Positions 14,919 through 24,080 of a stretch of 64,000 nt of DNA are shown one piece after another (position 1 is the stretch's first letter; each line of letters opens with the position of its first letter). Origin of the DNA: DAOUJI01 sp034422875 (lineage in GTDB: Bacteria; Chloroflexota; Dehalococcoidia; Lucifugimonadales; JAGWBF01). The notes under the pieces were generated by a model, which saw only the letters and a list, made by a program, of their open reading frames with translations, made no database searches and was not told where the DNA came from. The stretch spans positions 1-64,000 of the forward strand of contig DAOUJI010000107.1 of assembly GCA_034422875.1 (NCBI GenBank). The letters are read 5' to 3'. The translations under genes and the position numbers were made by a program.

Positions 14919-15262
14919 AGGTCGACTCCTTCCGGAAGTTGCCCGTCGCGGGCCGCGTCGATGGTATCTCTCACACTGTCGGGCATATCCACTCCGAACC
15001 TCTCGAAGGACCTTTCAACGCCCCGCCCGATATTTCGCGGGTCACTGTAGTAGTCCAGGCCAGGGTCTCCCAGGCCGGGAGGCCCTCCCGAACGTTCGTG
15101 TATGTCGGCCATGGACCTGTGGTGGGCCACCCTGGAAATCGTCCTCGACATGCGATCGCTCTGGCAATGCTCGCAAACTGCGCTCACCTCCGAGTTGACG
15201 GAGCGCACAAAGAAGGACGACTTCTTGTTGCAGTCCTGGCACCGGTATTCGTAGATAGGCAT
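14915..15262 (-). CDS. FmdB-family zinc-ribbon regulatory protein
   Basis: A 115-residue protein with the FmdB N-terminus MPIYEYRCQDCNKKSSFF and a second CEHC pair, forming a one-zinc ribbon (Cys 8, 11 and about 32, 35). The low-complexity C-terminus (SGGPPGLGDPGLDYYSDPR) is typical. I use ATG 15262 instead of an upstream start, since the family begins MPxYEYxC. The function is poorly defined (putative regulator). A paralogue lies 4 bases upstream. Confidence 0.85.
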   Translation of the reverse strand: MPIYEYRCQDCNKKSSFFVRSVNSEVSAVCEHCQSDRMSRTISRVAHHRSMADIHERSGGPPGLGDPGLDYYSDPRNIGRGVERSFERFGVDMPDSVRDTIDAARDGQLPEGVDL

Positions 15263-15266
15263 GTCG

Positions 15267-15608
15267 CTACTCGTCGTGGCTGTGGGAATGGCCCGCTTCC
15301 CGCTCAACGGCTCCCAGCGTCTCGTTGAAGTCGGGGGACACTCTGCCGCCCATTTCGCCTTTCATGTCCCGCAGCCATTCGGCTCCGGCACCGGGGTCTC
15401 CGCCGGCCGGGTCGTCAGGAGGACCCGAATTGGGCATCCAGTTCAGGCTGTCACCCCATGAACGCTTGAAGGAGAACTTGGAAATAAGCCTGGACAGGTT
15501 TCCGCCGCCGCAGTGAGAACATGACGCTGGAGAGGGGTTGGATATGCTTCGGACTAGTATTGTGGACCTGCGCGAGCAGTCATCGCATCGGTACTCGTAA
15601 AGGGGCAT
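15267..15608 (-). CDS. FmdB-family zinc-ribbon protein, paralogue
   Basis: A 113-residue protein beginning MPLYEYRCDDCSRRSTILV with CSHC as its second Cys pair. The C-terminus ends in a His-rich GHSHSHDE, which could bind metal. It is nearly contiguous with the second FmdB gene, making a tandem pair between prfB and thiE. Confidence 0.85.
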   Translation of the reverse strand: MPLYEYRCDDCSRRSTILVRSISNPSPASCSHCGGGNLSRLISKFSFKRSWGDSLNWMPNSGPPDDPAGGDPGAGAEWLRDMKGEMGGRVSPDFNETLGAVEREAGHSHSHDE

Positions 15609-15726
15609 AGGGTTCTATTCGCTCCTATGGGCTGAATCTCATTCTAGCACAGATTGGCTGGCCCACATCGAGAGGCCGCTAGACGCCGTTCCCGGCGCTC
15701 TCCGGCCCAGGCCAAGCGCCCGGCTT

Positions 15727-16837
15727 CTAATATGCGTCGCCTTTGCCCATCGTGGAGCGCAGGTAGGCTTGTATGAAGCCGTCGATGTCTCCGTCCAGCG
15801 CCGCGTCTGCGTTGGAGGTCTGATGGTCCGTCCGGTGGTCCTTGACCAGCTTGTAGGGGTGGAGGACGTAGCTCCGTATCTGGCTTCCCCACTCGGTGGC
15901 CAGACGGTCACCCCTTAGCAGAGCGAGTTCCTGCGCACGCTCCTCCATCCTCTTCTCCAGAAGCCGGGCCATCAGTATTCGCATGGCGAACTCCCGGTTC
16001 TGGTATTGGGAGCGTTCGTTCTGGCACGCCACAACGATCCCCGACGGTAGATGGGTCAGCCGAACGGCGGAGGCCACCTTCTGGACGTTCTGTCCTCCTG
16101 GACCGCTGGACCTGAAGAAGTCCATCTTCAGGTCATCCGGCTTGATCTCAACTTCTTCCTCATCGTCGGCCACAGGCATCGTTTCGACCTGCGCGAATGA
16201 CGTGTGGCGCAGGTGGTTGGCGTCGAAGGGTGAGAGACGCACCAGCCTGTGAACACCCTTTTCCGCTTTGAGATAACCGTAGGCGTATTTGCCTCCCACC
16301 TCAAGGGTTGCGCTCTTTATGCCGGCCTCCTCACCGTAGGAGGTGTCCAGCACCTGGGCCGCCCGCCCCTGGTTTTCAGCCCAACGGAGATACATGCGCA
16401 GCAACATCTCGGCCCAGTCCTGGGACTCGGTGCCGCCCGCACCTGAGTAGACGGTGACGATGGCTGGACGGTCATCGTAGGGGCCGGACAGGGTCAGCAG
16501 GAACTCCTGGCGTTCCAACTCTTCCGAAAGCTCGCGACACTCGCTCCGAAGCTGTTCTTCCAGAGTGTCGTCAGTTTCCGCGAGGGCCAACTCCACCAGT
16601 TCCAGCAGCGAACCGGCGCTCTGCTCCAGTCCCCGCCAGGTGTCGACTGTGTCCTTCAACCGGGCGAGACGCTGCATCACTCTTTGGGCTTCCTGGGGAT
16701 TGTCCCAAAACGAGGCTGCTCCGGCTTCTTTCTCAAGCCGGTCTACCTCGGTCTCTTTGGCCGGGACGTCAAAGACGGTCCAAGGCTCCGGCGATCCGCT
16801 GGGTCATCTCGATAAGCTCAGCCCTGAGGTCTTGCAT
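15727..16837 (-). CDS. prfB: Peptide chain release factor 2, programmed +1 frameshift
   Basis: RF2 reads UGA and UAA stops. The gene is in two frames: ATG 16837 (MQDLRAELIEMTQ, with AAGGAG upstream) runs 22 codons to CTT-TGA, and after skipping one base continues DVPAKETEVDRLEK... to the stop at 15727, 369 residues in all. CTTTGAC is exactly the conserved autoregulatory shift site, where low RF2 favours shifting. The GGQ catalytic motif is seen in RSSGPGGQNVQKVAS, and the SPF-like codon-recognition tripeptide in VRLSPFDAN. Using only the second frame would truncate the N-terminus. Confidence 0.95.
16768..16774 (-). promoter_or_regulatory. prfB programmed frameshift site (CTTTGAC)
   Basis: The Leu codon CTT is followed by the UGA stop and C, identical to the E. 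coli-type recoding site. A GGAG sits somewhat further upstream than the canonical AGGGGG stimulator. Confidence 0.9.
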
Positions 16838-16847
16838 CCGCAGCTCC

Positions 16848-17540
16848 TTATGTCCGCGCGGCCAGTTTAGGCGGCCTGCCCGCAGCGGCGTTATGTGCAT
16901 TTCTCGTAGTTTCCGGCAGCCGAAATTTGTTGCAGACGGACAGCGTCCACTCAACCGCACAGTCCAACTCTATCATATGTCCTACGGACACGAACACGGG
17001 ACTGACCCCCGTCCTGGTCCTAACTGCCATTCCAATAACTTCACCCTTGTGCATCAGCGGCGTCCGTGAACCCCGTTCCTGCCCCAATTCGGCATACTCT
17101 CCCACCAGTATGGACTTGGCGCAGCCGATGGTTGGGGTCTGGGCTACCAGACCGATATGGCAGGCGATGCCGAACCGCCTGGGATGCGCAGCTCCGTGGC
17201 CGTCCACAATAATCAGGTCGGGTTCGACGCTCAACCCTTCCAAAGCCATCGCCAGCGCCGGGGTCTCCCTGAATGAGAGAAGTCCAGGCACATAGGGCAT
17301 CGACGGGACCATCCTGGCAATTGATGAATCCACCGGCTCCAATTCTGGGAACGCCAACGCCACTGCGGCGGCGGTGACAACTCCGTCGGAGTCAGGAGCG
17401 GACATATCGAGACCAACCACGTAGCGCACGTCAGCCAACCGTGGACATCCGGACGCGAAAACCTGCGGGGCCAGCAGCTTTTGCATCTCCCGGGCCTCGC
17501 CAGGGGTGACATCCCAGGAATGGAGGGTTCGCAGTTCCAT
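16848..17540 (-). CDS. nfi: Endonuclease V
   Basis: A 230-residue deoxyinosine-specific nuclease that nicks one base 3' of deaminated adenine. VVGLDMSAPDSDGVVTAAAVAL carries the first catalytic Asp, PYVPGLLSFRE the wedge motif and Glu, and DLIIVDGHGAAHPRRFGIACHIG the second Asp and His, as in the family. PTIGCAKS follows as expected. The C-terminus is standard. It sits 10 bases upstream of prfB in the same orientation. Confidence 0.93.
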   Translation of the reverse strand: MELRTLHSWDVTPGEAREMQKLLAPQVFASGCPRLADVRYVVGLDMSAPDSDGVVTAAAVALAFPELEPVDSSIARMVPSMPYVPGLLSFRETPALAMALEGLSVEPDLIIVDGHGAAHPRRFGIACHIGLVAQTPTIGCAKSILVGEYAELGQERGSRTPLMHKGEVIGMAVRTRTGVSPVFVSVGHMIELDCAVEWTLSVCNKFRLPETTRNAHNAAAGRPPKLAART

Positions 17541-17561
17541 TCCGGAATTATAGCGCCGGGG

Positions 17562-18152
17562 CTACAGGTCCATTCGCAGGTCGACGACTCTGGAAAGAGC
17601 CGCTACGACCAGTGCGCTTCTTATGTTCCCATCCAAGATGGCTTGTTTGACCTGGAGCAGCGGCATGGTCTCGACTCGAATGTCCTCACCCATGCTGGGG
17701 TCGGGGTCATGGGTCTGGACGCATCCCCGGGCCAGCCAGTGGTGTACCAGGTTGTTGTGCACCGCCGGGTTGGGCTCGTGGGAACCCAGGTACGCCCAGT
17801 CAGAGGACGTATACCCCGTCTCCTCCAGAAGCTCTCGTTGGGCCGCGTGACGGTGGTCCTCACGCTCCATTACCGACCCTCCAGGTATTTCCAACGTCAC
17901 TTCACCTGTCCCGAACCTGTATTGGCGCACCAGCACCAAGCGTTCATTGGGAGTCAGAGCCACTACACTGCACCAGTCGGGACTTTCCAACACGATGGCG
18001 CGCCGCTCCACGAAGTTACGGGGATTGACGACCTGATCAAAGCGGACTTGAAACAGGGGCATGTCCGGTCCATGTTCACTGCTCAAAACGTTCCAAGGAG
18101 CGGGCGGAGGTTGGCGGTCGGGGTCGTGGCTGGACCGATTGTCACGGCTCAC
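17562..18152 (-). CDS. Nudix hydrolase, ADP-ribose pyrophosphatase-like
   Basis: A 196-residue Nudix protein. The box G-x5-E-x7-REUxEExGU is complete as GGSVMEREDHRHAAQRELLEETGY at about residues 95-118, with LVRQYRFGTGEVTLEIPGG before it, a pattern common to ADP-ribose and other nucleoside-diphosphate-sugar hydrolases. A house-cleaning role is likely; the substrate is not determined. Confidence 0.88.
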   Translation of the reverse strand: MSRDNRSSHDPDRQPPPAPWNVLSSEHGPDMPLFQVRFDQVVNPRNFVERRAIVLESPDWCSVVALTPNERLVLVRQYRFGTGEVTLEIPGGSVMEREDHRHAAQRELLEETGYTSSDWAYLGSHEPNPAVHNNLVHHWLARGCVQTHDPDPSMGEDIRVETMPLLQVKQAILDGNIRSALVVAALSRVVDLRMDL

Positions 18153-18164
18153 GGGGATGGGTCC

Positions 18165-19859
18165 TCAAACGGTTTCCGAGGGCCGAAAGTCCACGACCAT
18201 CAGCTCCATAATGGGAGTGTTTCCGACGCGTCCAGCGCCCACGGTGTACACCACGTCCACCCTGGACGTACCGGCTTCCCACTTATCGGCCTGCCTAAAG
18301 GCCAGGGCGTCCCACACCACCCTTCCCTCTTTCAGTCTTAGTTTCATGTGCTGACCCTGGGCGCCCATCGTGCGGACATGAGCGGCCTCCAGATTTCGGG
18401 TCAGGAACGTAGGGGCCGGGTTGTCCACTCCGAAGGGCCCCAGGTCCTGCACCCACTGGAAGGCGGCGCCGGGGATGGTGGACACCGGAGCCTCTGCGTC
18501 TATGTGCAGCGGAGCGGCTCCTTCAATGTGCTCCGACGCCTCGTCGGAGATCAAGCCCAGCCTGGATTCCAGCTGGGCCATGTTGAAAGAGGGCATCACA
18601 AACCCGGCTGCTTGCCCATGGCCTCCGTACCGTGTGAAGAGGTCTGCGCAGGGCTTTAACGCTTCGTTGAGGACGTGAAATTCTGGAACGCTTCTGGCGC
18701 TGGCCCTCACTACGTCCCCGATCTGTGAAACGACTATGGCAGGCCGGGAGAATTCGTCTACCAGCCTGCTCGCCACCAGCCCGGCTATGCCAGGCGCAAC
18801 CCACTCCCCGCCGGCCAGAATGACCGACGGCAGGTCCCGCCTGCTCAGGGTCTGCTCTTTTGCCCTGGCAAAGGAGTCCAGGGTCATCTGCTGGCGTTCC
18901 CTGTTCAGCTTTTCCAGGTGGGAAGCGAGGCTGGCGGCTTCATCCTTGGAAGCAGTCGTCAAGAGTTTGTAGGCCAGCGACGCATGGTCCAATCTTCCTG
19001 CGGCGTTTAGCCTTGGAGATATCATGAAGGCAATGCCATCTACGTCAATTCCGGTGGGATCGATGCCGGCCTGTTTGTACAGCGCCTGGAGGCCCGGTCT
19101 GCGTGTGGTCTGGAGGCGCTTGAGCCCCTCTTTGACGAAACGCCTGTTCTCGCCCACCAGAGGCACCAGGTCCGCAACCGTGCTCAACGCCACCAGTTCG
19201 AGCAGGTCGCGGCTCCAGTCGCGGCCCAGGTCGTTGTACAGGGCTTCCACCAGTTTGAAGGCCAGGCCCGCCCCCGAAAGCTCGGTGAAAGGATATTCCG
19301 AGTCCACCAGCTTGGGATCGATTATGGCGACAGCAGGCGGAATCCTGTCAGGAGGCAGGTGGTGGTCCGTGACAATCACGTCCATTCCCAGTTCGCCCGC
19401 CAGAACTATCTCATCCAGGGATGTGATGCCGCAGTCAACCGTGATGATAAGTGACACGCCCGCCTGTTTGAGGGCCATGACGGCTTCAGCGTTCAGACCG
19501 TGTCCTTCGTCCTCTCGGTGGGGGATGTAAGGCGCGACCGTCGCCCCCAGCTCCTCCAATCCTTGGGCGGCTATGGCTGTTCCGGTGACTCCATCCACAT
19601 CGAAATCGCCGAAAACGCCGATAGTCTCACCGGATGTGAGGGCTGTGCGGAGCCTGGCAACGGCGGGACCCATGCCGGGGAGAAGCGCCGGGTCATGGAA
19701 GGCCGGGTTCATGTAGTCCGCGAGGCTCTGCTCGGAGTCGATGCCTTTGTTCGCCAGCAGTTGGGTCACTAGAGGGGGCAAGTGAGATAGGCCGTTAAGA
19801 GCCTTGGATACGGGAGGCCGGACCCTCCACACCCTGCGTCCACCCCCGTTGACGTTCAT
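18165..19859 (-). CDS. recJ: Single-stranded-DNA-specific 5'-3' exonuclease RecJ
   Basis: A 564-residue DHH-family nuclease used in recombination and mismatch repair. The DHH core is visible: GVFGDFDVDGVTGTA (motif I), VDCGITS, VTDHHLPPD (DHH), and in the DHHA1 half VSQIGDVVRASARS and YGGHGQAAGF. The C-terminal oligonucleotide-binding region follows. Length matches the RecJ core. It lies 15 bases downstream of fabF. Confidence 0.94.
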   Translation of the reverse strand: MNVNGGGRRVWRVRPPVSKALNGLSHLPPLVTQLLANKGIDSEQSLADYMNPAFHDPALLPGMGPAVARLRTALTSGETIGVFGDFDVDGVTGTAIAAQGLEELGATVAPYIPHREDEGHGLNAEAVMALKQAGVSLIITVDCGITSLDEIVLAGELGMDVIVTDHHLPPDRIPPAVAIIDPKLVDSEYPFTELSGAGLAFKLVEALYNDLGRDWSRDLLELVALSTVADLVPLVGENRRFVKEGLKRLQTTRRPGLQALYKQAGIDPTGIDVDGIAFMISPRLNAAGRLDHASLAYKLLTTASKDEAASLASHLEKLNRERQQMTLDSFARAKEQTLSRRDLPSVILAGGEWVAPGIAGLVASRLVDEFSRPAIVVSQIGDVVRASARSVPEFHVLNEALKPCADLFTRYGGHGQAAGFVMPSFNMAQLESRLGLISDEASEHIEGAAPLHIDAEAPVSTIPGAAFQWVQDLGPFGVDNPAPTFLTRNLEAAHVRTMGAQGQHMKLRLKEGRVVWDALAFRQADKWEAGTSRVDVVYTVGAGRVGNTPIMELMVVDFRPSETV

Positions 19860-19874
19860 CCGGCCGAGGATGCT

Positions 19875-21119
19875 CTAGCTCCGGTCCACCGCTCCGAAGA
19901 TGAGGACCGAATTATGGCCCCCAAACCCGAAAGAGTTGCTCATCGCATAACGTATCTGGGCTTCACGGGACTTGTTCGCCGTGTAGTCCAGGTCGCAGTC
20001 AGGGTCTTGGTCGTCCAGGTTGATGGTGGGCGGCAGGACTCCGTCTCGGATTGCCATAATCGTGGCTGACGCTTCCAGGGCGCCTCCGGCGCCAAGCAAA
20101 TGGCCAGTCATGGACTTGGTGGAGCTTACGGGAGTCCGGTGGGCGTCCTCACCCAACGCCAGCTTGATGGCCAGCGTCTCCTGCCTGTCATTCAGAGGCG
20201 TAGATGTGCCGTGGGCGTTTATGTACCCGATTTCTTCGGGCGCCACTCCCGCCCTCTCGATAGCCGTCTTCATAGCCCTGGCGGCGCTTACGCCGTCGGG
20301 ATGGGGCTCAGTCAGGTGGAAGGCGTCGGAGGTGGCGGCGTAGCTGACCAGTTCCGCCAGCGGCTCCGCCCCCCGCTTTTCCATGTTCTCTTCGCTCTCG
20401 AGGACCAGAATGGCTGCGCCCTCTCCCATTACGAAACCGTCCCGAGCGGTGTCAAAGGGGCGACTGGCCTTCTGAGGCTCCTCGTTGCGCTTGGACAGGG
20501 CATGGAGCGAATTGAATCCCGCGACGGCAATGGGGCATATCGGAGCTTCGGCTCCTCCCGCCAGGACCACGTCGGAGTCTCCCCGGCGTATCATCTCCCA
20601 CGCCTGCCCAATCCCGTCGGCGCCGCTGGAGCACGAGGACACGGCACAGAAGTTGTGGCCCATCGCCCCGGACAGCATGGAAACCTGTGCCGACCCCATG
20701 TCGGCCAGCATCATGGGCACCAGGAACGGAGACACCCTGCGCGGGCCTTTTTCCTTCAGCGTCTCCACCTGTTGGGACAGGGTGATGACGCCTCCAATGC
20801 CGCTTCCCACGATGGAGGAGAGGCGATAGGGGTCCATCTCGTCGGGCTTGAGCCGAGCCTGGGCCATAGCCTGGGCCGAGGCGACCGCCGCGAACTGGGC
20901 GAACCGGTCCATCCGTCTGGCTTCTTTCTTCTCCAGATAGTCGGTCGGCTCGAACCCCTTTACCTCGGCGGCGAAACGGGTTTCGAATCCCTCCGGGTCG
21001 AATGCGGTGATGGAGTCGACGCCGGACACGCCGCCCACCAGATTGTCCCAAGAAGTGGAAAGGTCCAGACCGAGGGGGCTAATGACTCCGATGCCGGTTA
21101 CGAATACTCTCGTCGACAA
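19875..21119 (-). CDS. fabF: Beta-ketoacyl-ACP synthase II
   Basis: A KAS II condensing enzyme of about 414 residues that elongates fatty acids. The Cys-His-His triad is in place: AVSSCSSGADGIG (Cys), INAHGTSTPLND (His) and STKSMTGHLLGAGG (Lys and His). VTGIGVISPLG opens the protein. The longest reading has GTG at 21125, but GGAAGG is only one base from it; TTG at 21119 has a 7-base spacing, so I prefer it. No other fab gene adjoins it. Confidence 0.93.
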   Translation of the reverse strand: MSTRVFVTGIGVISPLGLDLSTSWDNLVGGVSGVDSITAFDPEGFETRFAAEVKGFEPTDYLEKKEARRMDRFAQFAAVASAQAMAQARLKPDEMDPYRLSSIVGSGIGGVITLSQQVETLKEKGPRRVSPFLVPMMLADMGSAQVSMLSGAMGHNFCAVSSCSSGADGIGQAWEMIRRGDSDVVLAGGAEAPICPIAVAGFNSLHALSKRNEEPQKASRPFDTARDGFVMGEGAAILVLESEENMEKRGAEPLAELVSYAATSDAFHLTEPHPDGVSAARAMKTAIERAGVAPEEIGYINAHGTSTPLNDRQETLAIKLALGEDAHRTPVSSTKSMTGHLLGAGGALEASATIMAIRDGVLPPTINLDDQDPDCDLDYTANKSREAQIRYAMSNSFGFGGHNSVLIFGAVDRS

Positions 21120-21165
21120 CCACACACCTTCCCGTTGCGTCTCGCCGTCGTAACGACACCTGGGT

Positions 21166-22962
21166 TTATGCAGTCTCCCGTTTGAATTCGGACAACCTCA
21201 TCATGGCCTCGTTCACTTCGTTGATACGGACCGAGATAGTGTCGCTTATTTCGCGTCCCGTCTGGGCGATTTGGATTCTGTATCTGCCCAGGGCCTCACT
21301 GGCCTCGTTGATGCGTTGGGAAATCACGTCGGGGAGTTCCCGTCCGGTTTCCGACAGCTGGATGCGGTACTTTGCGAGAGTTTCGCTTACTTCGTTCATC
21401 CGGGCGGATATGGCCTCGGGCAGCTCTTTGGAGGAATCAGACAGCGTACGCAGAGCTTCGCTGAACTCCCCAATGCGGAGTGATACAGTCCCGCTCAACT
21501 CTCGTCCGGCCGACTGCCTCTTGGACTTGGGGGACCTGATAAGGCGGAATATCCGCTCGTACAGCTTGTCTATTGGGTTCAGCTTTGCGTGGTACCTATT
21601 GAAGAGGTCTCTGGACTCTTCCAGGGACCATCGTTCGTCCTGGTGGACGAACTGACGTCCGGTGTAGAGTTCGTAGGGCCTCATGCCGTACTCGGCGAGC
21701 ACGTTGCCGCGCTCATCGGTGGGCAGCGGGTTCCCCTTGGCGTCCAAGGGCACCAGCGAGTCCCAGTTGGACGTGGCGGGCAGCGGGGTCAGTAGATTCG
21801 CCGTCTGGTACTTGCTCACCTTCGTAACCCAGTCAGCCATGTCCATGATTCCCTGTTCCGTGTCGTAGGGAAGCCCGATGATGGTCATCGCCACCAGGGT
21901 GAAGCCCATCTTGTTGAGCTGCACCAGGTCTTTGTGGACCTGACCGGGCTCCTGGCGCTTTCGCACCAGCTTCAAATTCTCGGCGTTGTCGGACTCGACT
22001 CCCACGTAGAGCATTCGAATGCCGGCTTCATACATGGCGTCAGCCAGTTCGGGGTCCTGGCCGATCTCCGCCCGTGTCTGGCAAATCATATACATGTCGT
22101 CGGTGTGGCCCTTCCAGTTCTCCAGCCGGGCCAGACGCTCGTTTCTGTACTTCACTGCCCTGAGGGGAGGAGGATGGAGGTCGTCGGAGATGAAGACGCT
22201 GAACCGTCCGTCCCTGGCAGTGTGGATAAGGCCGTCGGAGGCCAACTGCCTGAGTTGGCGTAGCCTCTTGATTTCAGTTTCCCGGTTGATCAGGCGATAC
22301 CCCAGGAACTGTTGTATCACCTGGCAGTAGGTGCACTTTTCGGTGCAACCCCGGACGGTTTCCAGCACTCCGCCTGCCATGGGCATCTGAGGCGTCAGGT
22401 CCCTTATGGCCCTGAAGTCGGGCAGAGGAATGAAGTCCGGCTCTATGACCCCCTTCCGGGGAGTCTGAATCAATTGCCCCTCTCTGACAAAGGATATCCC
22501 TGGTATCTTCCTCAGCCTTGTAACGGGCACTGGGCCTTTGTGCTCCAGGAGCATGTCGCAAAGGGGGCCTATGATGTCTTCCCCTTCGCGATTGACGATG
22601 ATGTCAAAGTGTCCTTCCCGGATGGCTTCCTCCGGGAGAGGGCTCATCTGGGGTCCGCCACCTATGGTCACCAACTCTGGATGGAATTGCTTGGCAAGCC
22701 TGCCGATTTCATAGCCGCGTGGGGCCTCGTTAATCAGGGCGGTGATCATGAGGACGTCAACGCCCTCCAGGTCCTTGTCAGGGTCCATAGGACCGCTGCG
22801 GTCCTCGAACCATATCTCTGTGTCGTAGAGGAAAGGACCTTTCCACTGCTTTAACGCGGCGGATAGAAAGAGCATGCCCTGCCGCGGGATGGCAACGAAC
22901 TCGAAGTTGCCTCCCTGGGAGCTGGGTTGGACAAGAACCACTCTTTTGAACTTAGACTTCAT
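21166..22962 (-). CDS. B12-binding-domain radical SAM protein with repetitive C-terminal helices
   Basis: A 598-residue protein. Residues 1-160 resemble a cobalamin-binding domain (VLMITALINEAPRGYEIGRLA, then TIGGGPQMSPLPEEAI). The radical SAM cluster motif CTEKCTYC (CxxxCxxC) is at about residue 206-213, and SAM-core strands follow (LYVGVESDNAENLKLVRK). The last 115 residues consist of four repeats of about 27-28 residues (E-L/I-x3-S-x-R-x-NE-x2-E-x-L-x2-YRIQ), absent from ordinary members and probably coiled. Methylation or ring chemistry is typical for the class; the substrate is unknown. Confidence 0.86.
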   Translation of the reverse strand: MKSKFKRVVLVQPSSQGGNFEFVAIPRQGMLFLSAALKQWKGPFLYDTEIWFEDRSGPMDPDKDLEGVDVLMITALINEAPRGYEIGRLAKQFHPELVTIGGGPQMSPLPEEAIREGHFDIIVNREGEDIIGPLCDMLLEHKGPVPVTRLRKIPGISFVREGQLIQTPRKGVIEPDFIPLPDFRAIRDLTPQMPMAGGVLETVRGCTEKCTYCQVIQQFLGYRLINRETEIKRLRQLRQLASDGLIHTARDGRFSVFISDDLHPPPLRAVKYRNERLARLENWKGHTDDMYMICQTRAEIGQDPELADAMYEAGIRMLYVGVESDNAENLKLVRKRQEPGQVHKDLVQLNKMGFTLVAMTIIGLPYDTEQGIMDMADWVTKVSKYQTANLLTPLPATSNWDSLVPLDAKGNPLPTDERGNVLAEYGMRPYELYTGRQFVHQDERWSLEESRDLFNRYHAKLNPIDKLYERIFRLIRSPKSKRQSAGRELSGTVSLRIGEFSEALRTLSDSSKELPEAISARMNEVSETLAKYRIQLSETGRELPDVISQRINEASEALGRYRIQIAQTGREISDTISVRINEVNEAMMRLSEFKRETA

Positions 22963-23248
22963 CTTGTCTCCACCTAGCGACTTTCGCTGAATTATCGTCC
23001 TGTTGTTGGCTCGCCATCAGATTACATCCTGTTCCACGGCTAGACTTCGCCCATCCTACTTGTTGAATTATACATGACAGTCAATGGGAATTGATACAAG
23101 AAACGGCAATTGGCGAAAACTGCTTCGTCATAGAAACCTCGGAGCGGGACTGTAGGGCGAGGTGGAACAGAAATACGTCCTTTGCAGGGTTCGGACTGAC
23201 AGCCTCATTCGTTGTGTTAGAATCTGGTTCTAGGATATTCGGAGACTA
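22963..23248. other. Intergenic stretch without recognised gene
   Basis: AT-richer than its surroundings. No ORF, tRNA or clear promoter was seen. It probably contains the divergent promoters for the radical SAM gene and the small gene at 23249. Confidence 0.4.
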
Positions 23249-23463
23249 ATGATGGTTGAATCGGAAATAACCTTCCAGGTACGGGAATCCCCTGAGGGGG
23301 TTATAAAGCCCGCGCCCTGGGGCACAGCATCTTTACTGAAGGCGATGACTGGGAACATCTGAAGTCTATGTTGCGAGAGGCTGTGCTATGCCACTTCGAA
23401 GAAGAGGACACGCCTCGACTAATACACATCCATCTTGTCAGGGATGAGGTCATTGCGGTGTGA
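23249..23463 (+). pseudogene. Frameshifted small protein (family often annotated 2-oxoisovalerate dehydrogenase E1 beta-like)
   Basis: ATG 23249 (behind GGAG) reads MMVESEITFQVRESPEG, then needs one extra base at a run of five Gs (23296-23300) to continue GGYKARALGHSIFTEGDDWEHLKSM, then LREAVLCHFEEEDTPRLIHIHLVRDEVIAV and a TGA at 23461-23463. The joined 71-residue sequence is a well-formed member of the small 2-oxoisovalerate dehydrogenase-like family of unknown function, seen in HicB-type contexts. As it stands the first frame meets a stop soon after the run. It is either a pseudogene, a G-run sequencing error or a recoded gene. Confidence 0.72.
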
Positions 23464-23706
23464 GATTCCGCTCACTTCATCGTCTCTCCGGCGCAGACCG
23501 GAGGCCAGGCCCCTCTCCCTTGACGGGTGAGGGTGACTCCCTGCTCCGCCCAAGGCGAACGGTGGGGGGGCTGAGTCGGGCGACCAGCCGGTCGCCCCTA
23601 CATGCTTGCGTCCTGGCGTCATTGCGCCATTGCGTTCCCCGGCATGCCCCCTCCCCCTCATCATAACCTTTTCCCGCCAGGGGAGAAGGAACATCTGGAC
23701 CCCACA
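23464..23706. repeat. Intergenic region with dispersed repeats
   Basis: Contains a half copy of the GTAGGGGC/GCCCCTAC element (23578-23601, GGGCGACC-AG-CCGGTCGCCCCTAC) and CTCTCCC/GGTGAGGG and CCCCTCCCCC/CAGGGGAG hairpin fragments. No gene is visible. Confidence 0.5.
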
Positions 23707-23708
23707 GG

Positions 23709-24080
23709 TCATTCCAACTCGACGGCGTGGGTGACGTGCTCGACCTGGGGAGATGAACCTCGGGTCAGGGTCACGGCTATCAGATCGATCCTCCAACCGG
23801 GAGGCGCCTCTTCCAGCCCTTGAATGTAGGTTTCCGCCGTGGCCTGCAGCCGTTCCTTCTTACGTTGGGTGACCGACTCTTTAGGCCCGCCGAACTTGTC
23901 ATCGCTTTGGCGAGTCCGCACCTCTACGAACACCAGGTGATCTCCGTCCTGGGCGACGATGTCCACTTCGCCCCACTTGGTCCGGTAGTTGGTTCCCAGG
24001 ATTTTCCAACCCAGCCCGAGCAAGTGTCTGCGGGCGATGTTCTCACCCCTGTTCCCCAGTCTAATCCTGGGCGTGGACAC
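23709..24080 (-). CDS. yraN: YraN/UPF0102 family endonuclease-like protein
   Basis: A 123-residue UPF0102 protein with a PD-(D/E)xK-like fold. GNRGENIARRHLLGLGWKIL, then YRTKWGEVDIVAQDGDHLVFVEVRTR, includes the GE-(V)D-x15-E-V-R nuclease-like core. Function is uncertain (possibly Holliday-junction or repair related). It is next to rnhB in many bacteria, and the genes overlap by 20 bases here. Confidence 0.9.
   Translation of the reverse strand: MSTPRIRLGNRGENIARRHLLGLGWKILGTNYRTKWGEVDIVAQDGDHLVFVEVRTRQSDDKFGGPKESVTQRKKERLQATAETYIQGLEEAPPGWRIDLIAVTLTRGSSPQVEHVTHAVELE

Noticed and set aside
14885..15266. TPP riboswitch upstream of thiE
   Set aside because: thiE begins within the end of an FmdB gene, and there is no non-coding leader to hold one.
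15727..16837. prfB as a frameshifted pseudogene
   Set aside because: The shift site CTTTGAC is the conserved programmed +1 site of RF2; both frames give the expected protein.
20100..21185. Long plus-strand ORF opposite fabF (361 codons); also similar long ORFs at 1449-2099, 33767-34498 and 56806-58032
   Set aside because: They are antisense shadows of well-supported genes (fabF, amidohydrolase, ribD, mfd) in GC-rich sequence, have low-complexity compositions and no family resemblance.
22963..23248. tRNA or small RNA gene in the AT-rich gap after the radical SAM gene
   Set aside because: No cloverleaf-like arms or conserved tRNA boxes could be found.
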